Shown: in pieces, positions 1-9,738 of the stretch
How the letters are laid out: each line of letters begins with the position of its first letter
Numbering within the stretch: position 1 is the first letter of the stretch
Assembly (NCBI GenBank): GCA_000967895.1
Contig: FO203512.1
Coordinates: 1,003,582 to 1,067,581, forward strand
Direction of reading: 5' to 3'
From: Oleispira antarctica RB-8
Lineage (GTDB): Bacteria; Pseudomonadota; Gammaproteobacteria; Pseudomonadales; Oceanobacteraceae
Length of the DNA: 64,000 bases
Notes under the pieces: generated by a model
What the model saw: only the letters and a program-made list of their open reading frames with translations
Database searches by the model: none
Told to the model about the DNA's origin: nothing
Position numbers and translations under genes: made by a program

Positions 1-339
1 ATTCAATCCAAAGAGCAGCCGCCTGGTGGCAACCAATTTTTCGCTGAAGCCAGTGAAATACTCGCCAGTATGATGGGCTTTGGCGTATTGCTCAGTAACT
101 CAGCGTATACCTTTCGGGGGGGGTGCGGCTCTTGTTATAACGCAATGGCGAATCGTCAGCCTGCATTAACCGAGTTGGACAGTGTGTTTACATTGGCGTT
201 ATTTTGTCGCTTGAAAGGAATACGTTATCAAGAGGCAACTCGGCATTTAAAGAAACACTTATGTGTCAGCTATAAACAAGCGATTAAGCAGATAGATCAA
301 CGACTCGATCAGGTGAACGACCTTAAGCGTATTGCATAA
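1..339 (+). CDS. Unidentified protein, C-terminal part (5' end outside window)
   Basis: The reading frame is open from base 1 to the TAA at 337-339, with no start codon needed before base 70, so this is the last 112 codons of a gene that begins upstream. I do not recognise the family. The visible part has a small-residue stretch (EILASMMGFGVLLSNSAY) followed by a cysteine cluster GGCGSC, then a helical, basic tail. The conserved-looking Gly/Cys segment suggests a real folded domain, not a spurious frame. Nothing in the tail gives a function. Confidence 0.6.
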   Translation: MQSKEQPPGGNQFFAEASEILASMMGFGVLLSNSAYTFRGGCGSCYNAMANRQPALTELDSVFTLALFCRLKGIRYQEATRHLKKHLCVSYKQAIKQIDQRLDQVNDLKRIA

Positions 340-403
340 CGGGATTTTGATATTAATAATTTACAGGTAGGCAAACATATAAAGCCGTCGGTACGGTAAA
401 AAC

Positions 404-477
404 AAGCTCACTAAGTTTATAAATAAGCGCTAACTAAGCTATAACTATAGGACATGCTATAAATTTCGAGTGAGCTT
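404..477 (+). other. Inverted repeat in the leader of the histidine kinase gene
   Basis: Nine-base arms AAGCTCACT (404-412) and AGTGAGCTT (469-477) are exact reverse complements. The right arm ends only 6 bases before the ATG at 484, so pairing would cover the region where a ribosome binding site must lie; no strong Shine-Dalgarno is visible otherwise. The 56-base loop is long, so folding is uncertain. Confidence 0.3.
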
Positions 478-483
478 CTCTAC

Positions 484-3282
484 ATGGTTCGGATGCCCCA
501 TTCCTCTTATTCTTTCGGGTTATATATTGGATTTTTTTGTGCCTATCTTATCGTTGGCCACTTATTATCTAACTTTGCCTTTCAATCTCAAATTGTTCCT
601 ATTTGGCTGCCTGCGGGTATTGCTTTAGTGGGTTGTTACCTTTGGTGGTGGCGTTTCATTCCGGCAGTATTTATAGCATCGTTTGCATTCAATTATTCAG
701 TACAGACATCAATCGACGACATTACGCTATCAACTGAGCAAGGCATTGGGTTAAGTCTTATTTCCATGGGTGCAAGTTTGCAGGCCTTTGTGGGGAGTGC
801 CTTGTTGCGATACTGGCTGGGTCACCCCTTAAGACAAGCTTCTAATATTAAAATTCTCTATTTTATATTTGTTGTTGGCATTTTCGTAAATTTAATCTCA
901 TCGTCCATCGGGACTTTTTCGCTCACCGTGTTTAGCCCAGCATACAGTATGAAAAATTATTGGAATAATTTTCTCTATTGGTGGCTAGGAGATTCTTTAG
1001 GTGTTTTGTTAGTAGCGCCTTTTTTGCTTAGCTTTTTCAGTACTAAAGAATCTGAAATAAACTTAAAGCGATCACGGGTATTGATTGTTTCGACCTCTTC
1101 CTTTCTATTCTTATCCATATTGGTATTAACCGGTTTCTTTATCGACTTTTCTAATGAGAATACGAAGAAATCGACTGTTAGAGAAGTTAGAAGTATTGAG
1201 AATGGACTTTATCGAGAACTAAACAATAGTACGGTTCAATTACAGAATTTAGCCAGTTATATTCAAAATACAGACAGTATTTCACGAATCGATTTTGCAC
1301 AAGTGGTGAGTAAACTCACTGATAATCAACCCACCATTGCTGCTATGTCTTGGAATCCGGTTATCCTGCAAGAAGAAAAAATAAAGCATCAAGTAGAACT
1401 GAAAAATATTTATGACAAAGACGTTATTATAAGAGGTGAATCTTTGTTATCCAGTGATCCTGTTGTTTATGTCAGACTGATTTTCCCTGAAGAAAGTAAT
1501 GACAAGGCCATTGGCTTTAATGTGTTTTCAAATCAAGATAGAAAAAAAACCCTCATTGATGCAGAGATGAACTTTCAAGCTAAAGCGACGCCCATTATTC
1601 AACTTGTGCAATCCAAATATAATAAACCAGCGTATTTAATGTTTTTCCCTATTTTTAAAGGTAATAAAAACTTAAGGGGGTATGTCGCAGGGGTTTTTTT
1701 AGCGGAAGATATGATTTTAAAGGCTTTGGATTTTAGTGAGACTAAGCGCTTTAATTATGAACTGTATGAAGCCGGCAAAGATCATTGGTTTTCGGCAAAT
1801 AATGATGGGGGTGTATTAAAAGGCAGTGGCGATGCTGAAAAGTTAGAATTTAAACTGTCGGGTCAAATATGGCATTTATACCTGCAAGCTAATACAGAAT
1901 ATTTATCACAACAGAAAAGCCAGTCTTATTTATTACTCTTTTTTTTAGAGTTCGTTATCGTTGCCTTTATTATGCTATTTATTCTGATGGTTAATAGTCG
2001 TCAGATTTATTTGAATGAACAGGTCGCAGAAAAAACACAGTCCTTAAATCGTGCGGTAGAGGATGCGAATTTAGCGAATTCAGCTAAAAGTCGTTTTTTA
2101 GCAAATATGAGTCATGAAATACGTACGCCGATGAATGCGGTCATTGGATTTTCTAGACTGGCTAAAGAGTCCGGTGATTTGAGCGTTGTGCAGGATTATT
2201 TAGAAAAGATAGAAATCTCATCGGATTTTTTGCTGAATATCGTAGACGATATTTTGGATATATCAAAAATTGAAGCGGATAAATTGGTATTGTCTCATGA
2301 GAATTTTGATATTCATCAGAGTCTACACAGACTGAATAGTTTGTTTTATTCTCAGGCTGAGAGTAAGGGCTTAACGTGGAGTTTAATTAACAATATCCCC
2401 AAAACGCTTATGTTCAAAGGTGATCAGGTTCGACTTGATCAGGTATTAGTAAACTTGTGCAGTAACGCCTTAAAGTTTACTCAGTCTGGGTCTATTAATA
2501 TTGTTGCCGATGTTAACATTATTAATAAAAACAAAAATCAGATAATAGTGAGGGTTCAAGACAGTGGTATAGGAATCAGTGACGGTAATAAAGATAAGGT
2601 GTTTTCTGCTTTCACTCAGGCCGACGAATCCACTTCAAGGCAGTTTGGTGGGACTGGGTTAGGCTTGGCATTATCAAAAGAACTGAGTCGATTAATGGTA
2701 GGGGATATTTCAATTGTTGATAATAAAGGCGGGGGAACGGAGTTTATTTTTCAATGCCTTATGGATACCGCAGATGCCTATTTTGATTTTCAGAAAATAG
2801 TGAAAGATCAGTTAGATATTATCGAAGAAAAAGAAAATTCCAATACGACAATACTCTCTGATTCTAAGGGCAGTCTTCAGCAAGGCGCTGTTCAGAGCAG
2901 TGAGCACGAAGTGATGCCAATCGCAGCGAAACATTTATTAGTAGCCGAAGATAATGAAATTAACCGACTGGTGATAGAGGCTATTTTAGAAAATGAGGGC
3001 ATTACGGCGGATATCGTCAATAATGGTCAATTGGCTGTGGATAAAATACAAGAGCGGGCTTACGATGCCGTATTGATGGATTGCCAAATGCCAGTAATGG
3101 ATGGTTATACTGCAACGGCCGCTATTAGGAGCATTCCTGGCTATGAAAATATTCCTATTTTTGCCTTAACGGCCGATGCGACAACTGAGAGTAAAGTAAG
3201 GGCTAAAAAAGTCGGTTTTACCGGACATTTATCCAAGCCTATTAGGGTAGAAGATTTAATGAACGCTTTAAATCATATGTGA
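484..3282 (+). CDS. MASE1-containing hybrid sensor histidine kinase with receiver domain
   Basis: Inner-membrane sensor kinase of 932 residues. Residues 1 to about 225 hold the many hydrophobic segments of a MASE1 sensor. An extracytoplasmic stretch of about 240 residues (CHASE-like) follows, closed by a membrane segment near 480-503. The HisKA box [13 protein letters not shown] has its phospho-acceptor at His544. N, G1 (QDSGIGIS) and G2 ([10 protein letters not shown]) boxes form the HATPase. A C-terminal receiver (about 815-930) has its phospho-Asp at 866 ([11 protein letters not shown]) and Lys in LSKP. There is no Hpt domain or partner regulator next to it, so phosphate flow must continue elsewhere. 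ATG 493 is a possible alternative start. The ligand is unknown. Confidence 0.93.
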   Translation: MVRMPHSSYSFGLYIGFFCAYLIVGHLLSNFAFQSQIVPIWLPAGIALVGCYLWWWRFIPAVFIASFAFNYSVQTSIDDITLSTEQGIGLSLISMGASLQAFVGSALLRYWLGHPLRQASNIKILYFIFVVGIFVNLISSSIGTFSLTVFSPAYSMKNYWNNFLYWWLGDSLGVLLVAPFLLSFFSTKESEINLKRSRVLIVSTSSFLFLSILVLTGFFIDFSNENTKKSTVREVRSIENGLYRELNNSTVQLQNLASYIQNTDSISRIDFAQVVSKLTDNQPTIAAMSWNPVILQEEKIKHQVELKNIYDKDVIIRGESLLSSDPVVYVRLIFPEESNDKAIGFNVFSNQDRKKTLIDAEMNFQAKATPIIQLVQSKYNKPAYLMFFPIFKGNKNLRGYVAGVFLAEDMILKALDFSETKRFNYELYEAGKDHWFSANNDGGVLKGSGDAEKLEFKLSGQIWHLYLQANTEYLSQQKSQSYLLLFFLEFVIVAFIMLFILMVNSRQIYLNEQVAEKTQSLNRAVEDANLANSAKSRFLANMSHEIRTPMNAVIGFSRLAKESGDLSVVQDYLEKIEISSDFLLNIVDDILDISKIEADKLVLSHENFDIHQSLHRLNSLFYSQAESKGLTWSLINNIPKTLMFKGDQVRLDQVLVNLCSNALKFTQSGSINIVADVNIINKNKNQIIVRVQDSGIGISDGNKDKVFSAFTQADESTSRQFGGTGLGLALSKELSRLMVGDISIVDNKGGGTEFIFQCLMDTADAYFDFQKIVKDQLDIIEEKENSNTTILSDSKGSLQQGAVQSSEHEVMPIAAKHLLVAEDNEINRLVIEAILENEGITADIVNNGQLAVDKIQERAYDAVLMDCQMPVMDGYTATAAIRSIPGYENIPIFALTADATTESKVRAKKVGFTGHLSKPIRVEDLMNALNHM

Positions 3283-3300
3283 TTATCTAAAGCGTTCATT
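3258..3300 (+). terminator. Perfect 13-bp hairpin spanning the histidine-kinase stop codon
   Basis: AATGAACGCTTTA (3258-3270) and TAAAGCGTTCATT (3288-3300) are perfect reverse complements with a 17-base loop that contains the TGA stop. The left arm encodes the last residues of the kinase. Only a weak T-rich stretch follows, so it may act as a bidirectional transcription or mRNA-end structure between this gene and the convergent leuA. Confidence 0.55.
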
Positions 3301-3324
3301 ATCAGTGGCTTTTATTAATCAGTC

Positions 3325-5034
3325 TTATTGAACGGCATCAATGTAAGCATTGATGGCGGCTAAGACGCTGTTAATGGTTGCTGTCATAATATCTTGATGT
3401 TCACTGACCCCCATGTACTTGCGGTTATTGATTTTAATTTGTACAAACGCCATCGCTTGAGAGTTCGTGCCCTTACTTAAGGCAATCTGGTCAAAGTGTT
3501 GTACTTGAAAATCAATGCCTAAGGTTTTGTGCAAGCCATCACTCAAGGCCGATATAACACCCTTGCCTTGGCCATGAATGGTTTGTGTTTCGCCATGAAC
3601 ACTGCCATCACAAATACTCGCTTGAATAGACTCTTGCTCTCCTTGCTTATGTACCTCATAACCTAGCACTTGATATTGCTGCTCAAAATTTTGGTTAGCT
3701 TGTACAAATTGCTGCTGGAAAATTTTATAAATCGTTTCATTATCCACCTCGCAGCTGTGTCTAACACTGTATTCTTGTACGGCACGGCTCAATTCAATTT
3801 GCATCCAACGAGGTAAGTTAATGCCAAATCCAGTTTCCATAATATACGCGACACCGCCTTTACCCGACTGGCTGTTCACGCGAATGACGGATTGGTAATC
3901 GCGGCCTAAATCTCTAGGATCAATAGGCAAATAGGCGACATCCCATTGTTGGTCATCGCGTTGCACTGATAAGCATTTTTTAATCGCATCTTGGTGACTA
4001 CCGGAGAACGCGGTATACACCAATTCACCAAACCACGGATGGCGTGGATGGGTTTTAATCTGGGTACATTCTTCTACGGTCGCCACGACTTCATCAGCAA
4101 TCGACAAGTCGATTTCAGGATCAATACCTTGGCTGTATAAGTTCATCGCCATGGTGATTAAATCCATGTTGCCCGTGCGCTCACCGTTACCCATCAATGT
4201 GCCTTCAATACGATCAGCTCCGGCCAATATCGCCATTTCAGCGGCGGCGACGGCACAGCCTCGATCATTATGAGTATGAATCGAGATAATGATGTTCTCA
4301 CGTTGGTTTACGCCTTTACAGAAGGTTTCAACTTGATCAGCAAACACATTTGGCCCAGCGCATTCCACGGTGGCCGGTAAATTGATAATGGTTTTATTGT
4401 CAGCGCTTGGCTGCCATACATTGATGACAGCATTGCAGACTTCAATGGCAAAATCGGTTTCTGTGCTAGAAAAGCTTTCAGGGGAATACTCAAATGTCCA
4501 AGTGGTCATCGGGTATTTCTTGGCTTCATCCTGTACTTTTTTTGCACCTCGAACTGCGATGTCGATAATGCCTTGTTTATCCAAGCCAAATACTTTCTCG
4601 CGCTGCACTGGCGAGGTTGAGTTATACACATGGACAATGGCTCGTTCAGCTCCAGCTAATGATTGATAAGTACGCTCGATCAACTCGTCACGAGCCTGAG
4701 TTAGTACTTGAATGGTGACATCTTCTGGAATCTGATTTTCTTCAATCAACCAGCGCACAAAATCGAAATCAGGCTGAGAAGCCGATGGAAAACCGACTTC
4801 AATATGCTTAAAGCCCATTTTGACCATTAAATTCCACATCTTCTGCTTTTGCGCCACTGACATTGGCTCAATCAAAGCTTGGTTGCCATCACGAAGATCA
4901 ACCGCACACCATTGTGGCGCTTGAGTAATACTATTACTCGGCCATTGGCGGTTTTCCATTTTCAACGCAGGCATGCTTTGTTGAAAAGATTGATACTTTT
5001 TGTGATTGAAACGGCTGGTCTGAACTTGGCTCAT
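3325..5034 (-). CDS. leuA: 2-isopropylmalate synthase, LeuA2 type
   Basis: Condenses acetyl-CoA with 2-oxoisovalerate, the first committed step of leucine synthesis, in the cytoplasm. The 569-residue length and sequence match the LeuA2 (fungal/pseudomonad) type. DLRDGNQ (46-52) and HTHNDRG (253-259) supply the metal and catalytic residues of the HMGL-like TIM barrel; the last ~140 residues are the LeuA allosteric domain for leucine feedback. A GTG at 5043 gives three more residues, but the ATG at 5034 is preferred because AGGTG lies at a good distance before it. No leucine-rich leader peptide or attenuator was seen upstream. Single gene, convergent with the kinase. Confidence 0.95.
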   Translation of the reverse strand: MSQVQTSRFNHKKYQSFQQSMPALKMENRQWPSNSITQAPQWCAVDLRDGNQALIEPMSVAQKQKMWNLMVKMGFKHIEVGFPSASQPDFDFVRWLIEENQIPEDVTIQVLTQARDELIERTYQSLAGAERAIVHVYNSTSPVQREKVFGLDKQGIIDIAVRGAKKVQDEAKKYPMTTWTFEYSPESFSSTETDFAIEVCNAVINVWQPSADNKTIINLPATVECAGPNVFADQVETFCKGVNQRENIIISIHTHNDRGCAVAAAEMAILAGADRIEGTLMGNGERTGNMDLITMAMNLYSQGIDPEIDLSIADEVVATVEECTQIKTHPRHPWFGELVYTAFSGSHQDAIKKCLSVQRDDQQWDVAYLPIDPRDLGRDYQSVIRVNSQSGKGGVAYIMETGFGINLPRWMQIELSRAVQEYSVRHSCEVDNETIYKIFQQQFVQANQNFEQQYQVLGYEVHKQGEQESIQASICDGSVHGETQTIHGQGKGVISALSDGLHKTLGIDFQVQHFDQIALSKGTNSQAMAFVQIKINNRKYMGVSEHQDIMTATINSVLAAINAYIDAVQ

Positions 5035-5243
5035 CTTGGGCACCTAAACTTCATGGAAGAAGTAATAAAAAGGATTAACTAACTAATGAGATAACTATAA
5101 AGCTAATGTTTGGGTGAATGGTGGCAAATAACGATAATAAAATGATTTTTTTTGCAATTATATATCGCCATTACCGTTAATTTGAGGTTTTTATTGTTTA
5201 GTATTATTTTAAGGTATCTATTGATGCCTTATAAATAATATTT

Positions 5244-6857
5244 TTAGCAATTATCAGCCAAGATCATGTCGGCCGCTTTAGCAGCGATCATAATCGTAGG
5301 GGAGTTTGTATTGCCCCCGACTAAGGTGGGCATTATAGATGCATCGACTATACGCAGGCATTTTATGCCATGAACCTGTAACCGGTCGTTCACCACAGCA
5401 TCATGATCATTACCCATCTTACATGTGCCTACAGGGTGATAAACATGATTGGCTTTTTCGCGTACGAACGTTTCAATGTCTTTATCAGTTGGATTTTCTT
5501 GTTTAGGGCATATTGATTTGCCACGGCCGTGATCAAAAGCAGGCTGAGAAAAAATATTGAGATTGATTTTTACGGCATTAACCATTGCGGCTAAATCATC
5601 TGGATGACTGAGCATATTCAGTTCTATTTTGGGATCTTGTAAGAAATCACTACTATGAAGGCTAATTCGGCCACGACTTTTAGGGCGTAATAAACAATTG
5701 TGCAAAGAATAGCCGTAGGTGAGTAGCGTCGACTTTTTACGACCGTGATCCTCCATAACCAATGGAATAAACTGTAGCTGCATATCCGGATCACTAAGTT
5801 CTGACTTTGATTTAATAAAACCGCCAGTTTCGACAATGGAAGTGGTTAAAAATCCTTTACGCTGATTAATGTAGAGCCATATATCTTTTAATATTTTCGC
5901 TATACCAACAGGACGTAATGCCACGGTATTTGCCTTTTTACTTTTATTGGTAGTAATAATATCGATATGTTCTTGCAAGTTTTTACCGACACCTGGTAAG
6001 TGATGTTTTACCTCAATGTTATGTTGGTTTAATTCTTCTTCAGGGCCAATGCCCGATAGCATTAACAATTGAGGAGAGCAAAAAGTGCCTGCAGAAAGAA
6101 TGACTTCTTTGTTTGCTTTTAATGTTCGTAATGTATTTTTGTGAAGATATTCGATGCCTTGGGCTCGTTTATTTTCAATCAGTATTCGTGCGACCTTAGC
6201 CTCGGTAATCACCGTTAAATTTTGACGTTTGATTATTGGGTGTAAAAAGGCACGTGCCGCGCTGCAGCGTTCGCCATTAATTTGTGTGACTTGATAATAT
6301 CCAATACCTTCTTGCTGAGCACCGTTAAAATCGTCGTTATCTTGATAGCCAGCTTGGCGACAGGCTTCTAATAACGTTTCCCCTAATGGATGCTTAGAAC
6401 GGCCTTCTGCGACGTTCAGCTCACCTTTCACACCATGAAATTCATTGGCTCCGCGCTCTTGATGCTGAGTCGATTTGAAATAAGGCAAAATATCACTATA
6501 ACCCCAGCCTTCATTACCTAAGCTGGCCCAGTGATCGTAATCACTGGGGGTGCCGCGAGTATAAAGCATGGCATTTACTGAGCTACTGCCACCGAGAACT
6601 TTACCGCGAGGGCAGTAAATGACACGATTACCTTGGCTGGATTCGGGCTGAGAGTTGAACATCCAATTGTATTTTTTGCTGTCCATCAGGCCAATAACAC
6701 CTATGGGGGTGGAAACGAGAGGTGTTTTGTCACTGACTCCGGTTTCTAATAAGCAAACATGGTTTTTAGGATTGGCAGAGAGGCGGTTAGCAAGCACGCA
6801 TCCCGCTGAGCCACCACCTATTATGATGTAATCAAATGCTGTATTGACTGTCGACAT
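5244..6857 (-). CDS. GMC-family FAD oxidoreductase (choline/alcohol dehydrogenase-like)
   Basis: 537-residue glucose-methanol-choline oxidoreductase. The N-terminal dinucleotide fold has IIGGGSAGCVLANRL (about 11-26), the GMC signature GGSSSVNAMLYTRG lies near residue 90, and the C-terminal catalytic region contains HPVGTCKMG and GGNTNSPT. Members include choline dehydrogenase and the alkane-pathway alcohol dehydrogenase AlkJ; in this apparent hydrocarbon or lipid user a long-chain alcohol substrate is plausible, but the sequence does not decide. It lies 105 bp downstream of the fatty-acid desaturase on the same strand, so the two may be co-transcribed. No betaine genes (betB, betI) are near, which argues mildly against a BetA role. 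Confidence 0.88.
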   Translation of the reverse strand: MSTVNTAFDYIIIGGGSAGCVLANRLSANPKNHVCLLETGVSDKTPLVSTPIGVIGLMDSKKYNWMFNSQPESSQGNRVIYCPRGKVLGGSSSVNAMLYTRGTPSDYDHWASLGNEGWGYSDILPYFKSTQHQERGANEFHGVKGELNVAEGRSKHPLGETLLEACRQAGYQDNDDFNGAQQEGIGYYQVTQINGERCSAARAFLHPIIKRQNLTVITEAKVARILIENKRAQGIEYLHKNTLRTLKANKEVILSAGTFCSPQLLMLSGIGPEEELNQHNIEVKHHLPGVGKNLQEHIDIITTNKSKKANTVALRPVGIAKILKDIWLYINQRKGFLTTSIVETGGFIKSKSELSDPDMQLQFIPLVMEDHGRKKSTLLTYGYSLHNCLLRPKSRGRISLHSSDFLQDPKIELNMLSHPDDLAAMVNAVKINLNIFSQPAFDHGRGKSICPKQENPTDKDIETFVREKANHVYHPVGTCKMGNDHDAVVNDRLQVHGIKCLRIVDASIMPTLVGGNTNSPTIMIAAKAADMILADNC

Positions 6858-6962
6858 GCTCAGTTCTCTTTTTATAATTATTTAAACTGGCAACAGTATA
6901 AACAATTATAAAAAGAAAAATGTGTCTAATTAGGACGAAGCACATGTCTTATTCGGCAAGAA

Positions 6963-8126
6963 TTATGTCGAAGGTTTATGTTCCATTTTGACTTCTTCTT
7001 GCATTGCCGTTTTGCTATTTTCCGATATTTTATAACGTTCGTTATATTGTGCAATACTGATGATGCTATGGGTGTGGTTATCCCAAAGAATGTATTGAAA
7101 AGCATTGGGGATTTCACTCAATTTAATACGTTTTACACTATCAAATAGGTGTTTATATTGTTCATGACATTTTACTAAATTGTAATTCGGTATGCGGGCT
7201 GAAAGGTGGTGAATATGATGATAGGCAATGTCGGCTGTGAACCAGTTTAAGAACTTAGGCAGTTGTAAAAAACTAGTGCCATCGAGAGTCGCCGTAAAAT
7301 AATCCCAGTTGTCGCTGCTGGCTGCGTAAGACTCTTCGAAATTATGCTGCACCGTAAATAATACGATGCCTATTGCGCCGGCCAAAGAAAGAGCAACAAT
7401 GTAGATGCTGAAAAATTCGATGACCCCAAAATAACTGGCGGCTAAGATCCAACCAGATAATAAAACGACATTGTTTGCTGTCATGTGGCGATATTCTTGC
7501 CAGGTATTCCAGTAGCCCGTTTCGAATTCGGCATTAATTTCGCTTATGGGTTTTGAGAAGTTACTCAGTTTTTGCTTAATGAAGAAAATTGAAAATTGAA
7601 TGCTGCCTTTCATCCAGGTGAATCTTGGATTGAAAATAAAGTACAAAAATCCTGCCATTGGAGCCAATCTAAGCTTGCGTTGATTGGCATATGATTTTTT
7701 ACCTTTCTCAGTGAGTTCAGCATATTGATCAACGGATAATACGGCGAGAGGACCACGATATTTTTCCCAATTACCGTTGGTTGAATGGTGGTAATCATGA
7801 TGTTTTGACCATACATACTGAGGCACGCCGCATAATACGCCAAAAATAAAGCCTGCAATTTTGTTTTCTCGCGGATTGATGTACAAGCAGTTATGACCAC
7901 AATCGTGCAGCATCACAAAAACTCGAATGATGAACAGTGTGAGTATTAGGGTGATCCCTGCTGCTAACCAATATGAGGTTTTTAGGCTTTCAATCGCAAG
8001 ATAAAATAAGACGAAATACGGAACAATGGTAGTGAGGCTTTGAATAAATGCTTTGGTATTGTTGCGTTTGGCATAGTCTTCAATCAGCAATTTTTTTTGC
8101 TTTTTTAGTAGGATTGTTGCATTCAT
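6963..8126 (-). CDS. Membrane fatty-acid desaturase family protein
   Basis: 387-residue integral membrane di-iron enzyme. The three histidine boxes are in the right order: HDCGH (74-78), HHDYHH (109-114) and HHIHH (303-307), with hydrophobic segments around 30-72 and 220-260. These boxes bind the di-iron centre that inserts a double bond into an acyl chain. The regiospecificity cannot be read from sequence. ATG 8126 is the only reasonable start. About 210 bases upstream hold no gene and probably the promoter. The neighbouring GMC oxidoreductase may act on the same lipid-derived substrates. A hydroxylase role is less likely given the box spacing. Confidence 0.88.
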   Translation of the reverse strand: MNATILLKKQKKLLIEDYAKRNNTKAFIQSLTTIVPYFVLFYLAIESLKTSYWLAAGITLILTLFIIRVFVMLHDCGHNCLYINPRENKIAGFIFGVLCGVPQYVWSKHHDYHHSTNGNWEKYRGPLAVLSVDQYAELTEKGKKSYANQRKLRLAPMAGFLYFIFNPRFTWMKGSIQFSIFFIKQKLSNFSKPISEINAEFETGYWNTWQEYRHMTANNVVLLSGWILAASYFGVIEFFSIYIVALSLAGAIGIVLFTVQHNFEESYAASSDNWDYFTATLDGTSFLQLPKFLNWFTADIAYHHIHHLSARIPNYNLVKCHEQYKHLFDSVKRIKLSEIPNAFQYILWDNHTHSIISIAQYNERYKISENSKTAMQEEVKMEHKPST

Positions 8127-8335
8127 TATTTTATTATTATTCTCGTGTGCTTTATTGGACTAATGTCCTTATTTAATACAAGTATGACAGAATTTATCAT
8201 GAGTGAAAAATAATTTTTAGCGATTATTACTGTATTAGAGAGCATTAATAGACCGTATATTATCCAAAATTACTTAAATGCATTAATCATGTAATAAAAA
8301 GTATTGTTACATTCAATAAATTTTATAAAAAAATA

Positions 8336-8908
8336 TTATATTTCAATTATTTTATCTCTTGATGCTGCTAGTTCTTTCAGTATTTTGTTCTGAGATTGAT
8401 AACTAATATCAGCACCTTCCATCGCGCTGATTAAGAGCTCTACGATACGATTGAAGTCTTTTTTACTGATATTCATACCGGTATGAATATCAGACATCGT
8501 ATCGCCTTCATATTTGCAGGGACCACCAACAGCATCACATAAGTGACTGATAAAACCTTTTTTAAAGTGCGTGACATTAGACTTTGCAAAATAAGGGAGC
8601 ATATATTTGTCCTGAGCAATTTTTTGGACAAAAATGTTTACTATACGTTCAATCCCCTCATGTCCTCCAATATCATGATATAGACTGTTATCTTGTATCA
8701 CGTTTTTGCTACTGCATCCGACAAATAACTGAGAGAGGATGATCATCAAGAAGCAGGTTATCACTTTGAGCTTAAATAATTTAGGTATGAGCAACTTAGA
8801 GATGAGGAGCTTAGATATGAAGAGCTTAGATATAAATAGCTTAGATATAAATAGCTTAGATATAAATAGCTTAGATATAAATAGCTTAGATGTAAGTGAA
8901 TGGAACAT
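8336..8908 (-). CDS. Lipoprotein group-1 truncated haemoglobin with repeat-expanded N-terminus
   Basis: 190 residues. Residues 9-45 are a run of pentapeptides, FISKL five times, then LISKL and LIPKL, encoded by a 15-bp minisatellite. A hydrophobic segment and lipobox LFVGC follow (Cys65), so the mature part should be a lipid-anchored protein. Residues 70-190 match group-1 truncated globins: YHDIGGHEGIERIV at the start, VGGPCKYEG, and proximal His142 in SDIHTGM. The start ATG overlaps the stop of the DUF3034 gene by one base (TAATG), implying translational coupling and supporting this far-upstream start. An internal GTG just before the hydrophobic segment could give a normal-length signal peptide. 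It is the last gene of a four-gene operon; haem binding of O2 or NO is inferred. Confidence 0.85.
   Translation of the reverse strand: MFHSLTSKLFISKLFISKLFISKLFISKLFISKLLISKLLIPKLFKLKVITCFLMIILSQLFVGCSSKNVIQDNSLYHDIGGHEGIERIVNIFVQKIAQDKYMLPYFAKSNVTHFKKGFISHLCDAVGGPCKYEGDTMSDIHTGMNISKKDFNRIVELLISAMEGADISYQSQNKILKELAASRDKIIEI
8787..8891. repeat. 15-bp tandem repeat (7 units, last 4 identical)
   Basis: Seven consecutive 15-base units; on the plus strand the four perfect copies read ATAAATAGCTTAGAT and three diverged copies (beginning ATGAGCAAC, ATGAGGAGC, ATGAAGAGC) precede them. Because 15 is a multiple of three, gain or loss of a unit changes the globin N-terminus by five residues without a frameshift. 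The gradient from diverged to identical copies suggests recent expansion at one end. Confidence 0.95.
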
Positions 8909-9738
8909 TAATACGACCCCGAAAGCGATAAATACCAGCCTGTTTGATTGGGAAGTGCTGCGATGGCACCCAAGTCAAGATACGCTAAGGTAAGATTTAT
9001 ATGCTTGTTTGGAAACCAGGCAATAAAGACGTCTTGCCAATCATCTTCTTTTAGCCCTAAATTATCAGGTTTTTGCCTGTATTCTGTACCAATGGCCAAG
9101 TGCTTATTAATCAATATGGCTGCTGATACTTCTGCATTTAATGCCGCTTTACCTTCAGGACCACCAAAGCCGAGTAAACCAAGTTCATTTGATTGTGTAT
9201 GTCGAACAGTGGCATTCCATAAAACGTTATAACCCGCGAGTAATCCTAAATGTAATTTACTGGCGGCTAAATAGACATCGTTACCATTGTCATCACGGGC
9301 ACCTAACGAAAAACCAACATCGGGGGTTGTTAACGTTTTATGTTGAATTCCCAGCGATAATTGTGGCCAATTGCTGTAAACCAAATCACCGTATAATCTT
9401 AACTTTATACCGATGATTTCTTGAGATAACGTTAGTGAAAGGGGTTCTACATCGAAGTTCTGTTTAGCAAAGGAGAGTTCTAAGCGATCATAGAAATTGA
9501 CTTGACCACCGCAGCTATTTAACTGAAAGTCTTTTATATTTGCTTGTGTGCAAAATGCAGAAAAGGCGAGTTCATCTTCTGTTGCATAGCCCGCTAGTTG
9601 CGCCCAAGGCACAAGCCCGCCACCACCGGCTCCTTCTACTTGGGATACGCCAGGGGTTGCTAATAGTTTGCCATTTGCAAAGCTCATGAGCGGTAATAGG
9701 AGTAATATAACTTTAATTAACGTGTTCATCACTTTCAT
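8908..9738 (-). CDS. DUF3034 family envelope protein
   Basis: About 276 residues from ATG 9738 (ATG 9729 is equally possible). The N-terminus MNTLIKVILLLLPLMSFANG is a Sec signal peptide; an ATG at 9816 would add 26 polar residues in front of it and is rejected. The family signature GAGGGGLVPWAQLAGY follows cleavage, and the rest alternates as beta strands ending in LSGSY, typical of DUF3034 proteins. No function is established for the family; an outer-membrane barrel is the likely fold. The start overlaps the end of the GGDEF/EAL gene and its stop overlaps the globin start, so expression is coupled on both sides. Confidence 0.85.
   Translation of the reverse strand: MKVMNTLIKVILLLLPLMSFANGKLLATPGVSQVEGAGGGGLVPWAQLAGYATEDELAFSAFCTQANIKDFQLNSCGGQVNFYDRLELSFAKQNFDVEPLSLTLSQEIIGIKLRLYGDLVYSNWPQLSLGIQHKTLTTPDVGFSLGARDDNGNDVYLAASKLHLGLLAGYNVLWNATVRHTQSNELGLLGFGGPEGKAALNAEVSAAILINKHLAIGTEYRQKPDNLGLKEDDWQDVFIAWFPNKHINLTLAYLDLGAIAALPNQTGWYLSLSGSY

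Noticed and set aside
5044-5243. Possible leucine leader peptide or attenuator before leuA
   Set aside because: No short Leu-rich frame with a following terminator/antiterminator pair was found.
8739-8993. Plus-strand open frame with LDINS repeats, like a leucine-rich or pentapeptide-repeat protein
   Set aside because: It is the antisense reading of the 15-bp repeat in the globin gene; the minus strand has the family match, lipobox and coupled start.
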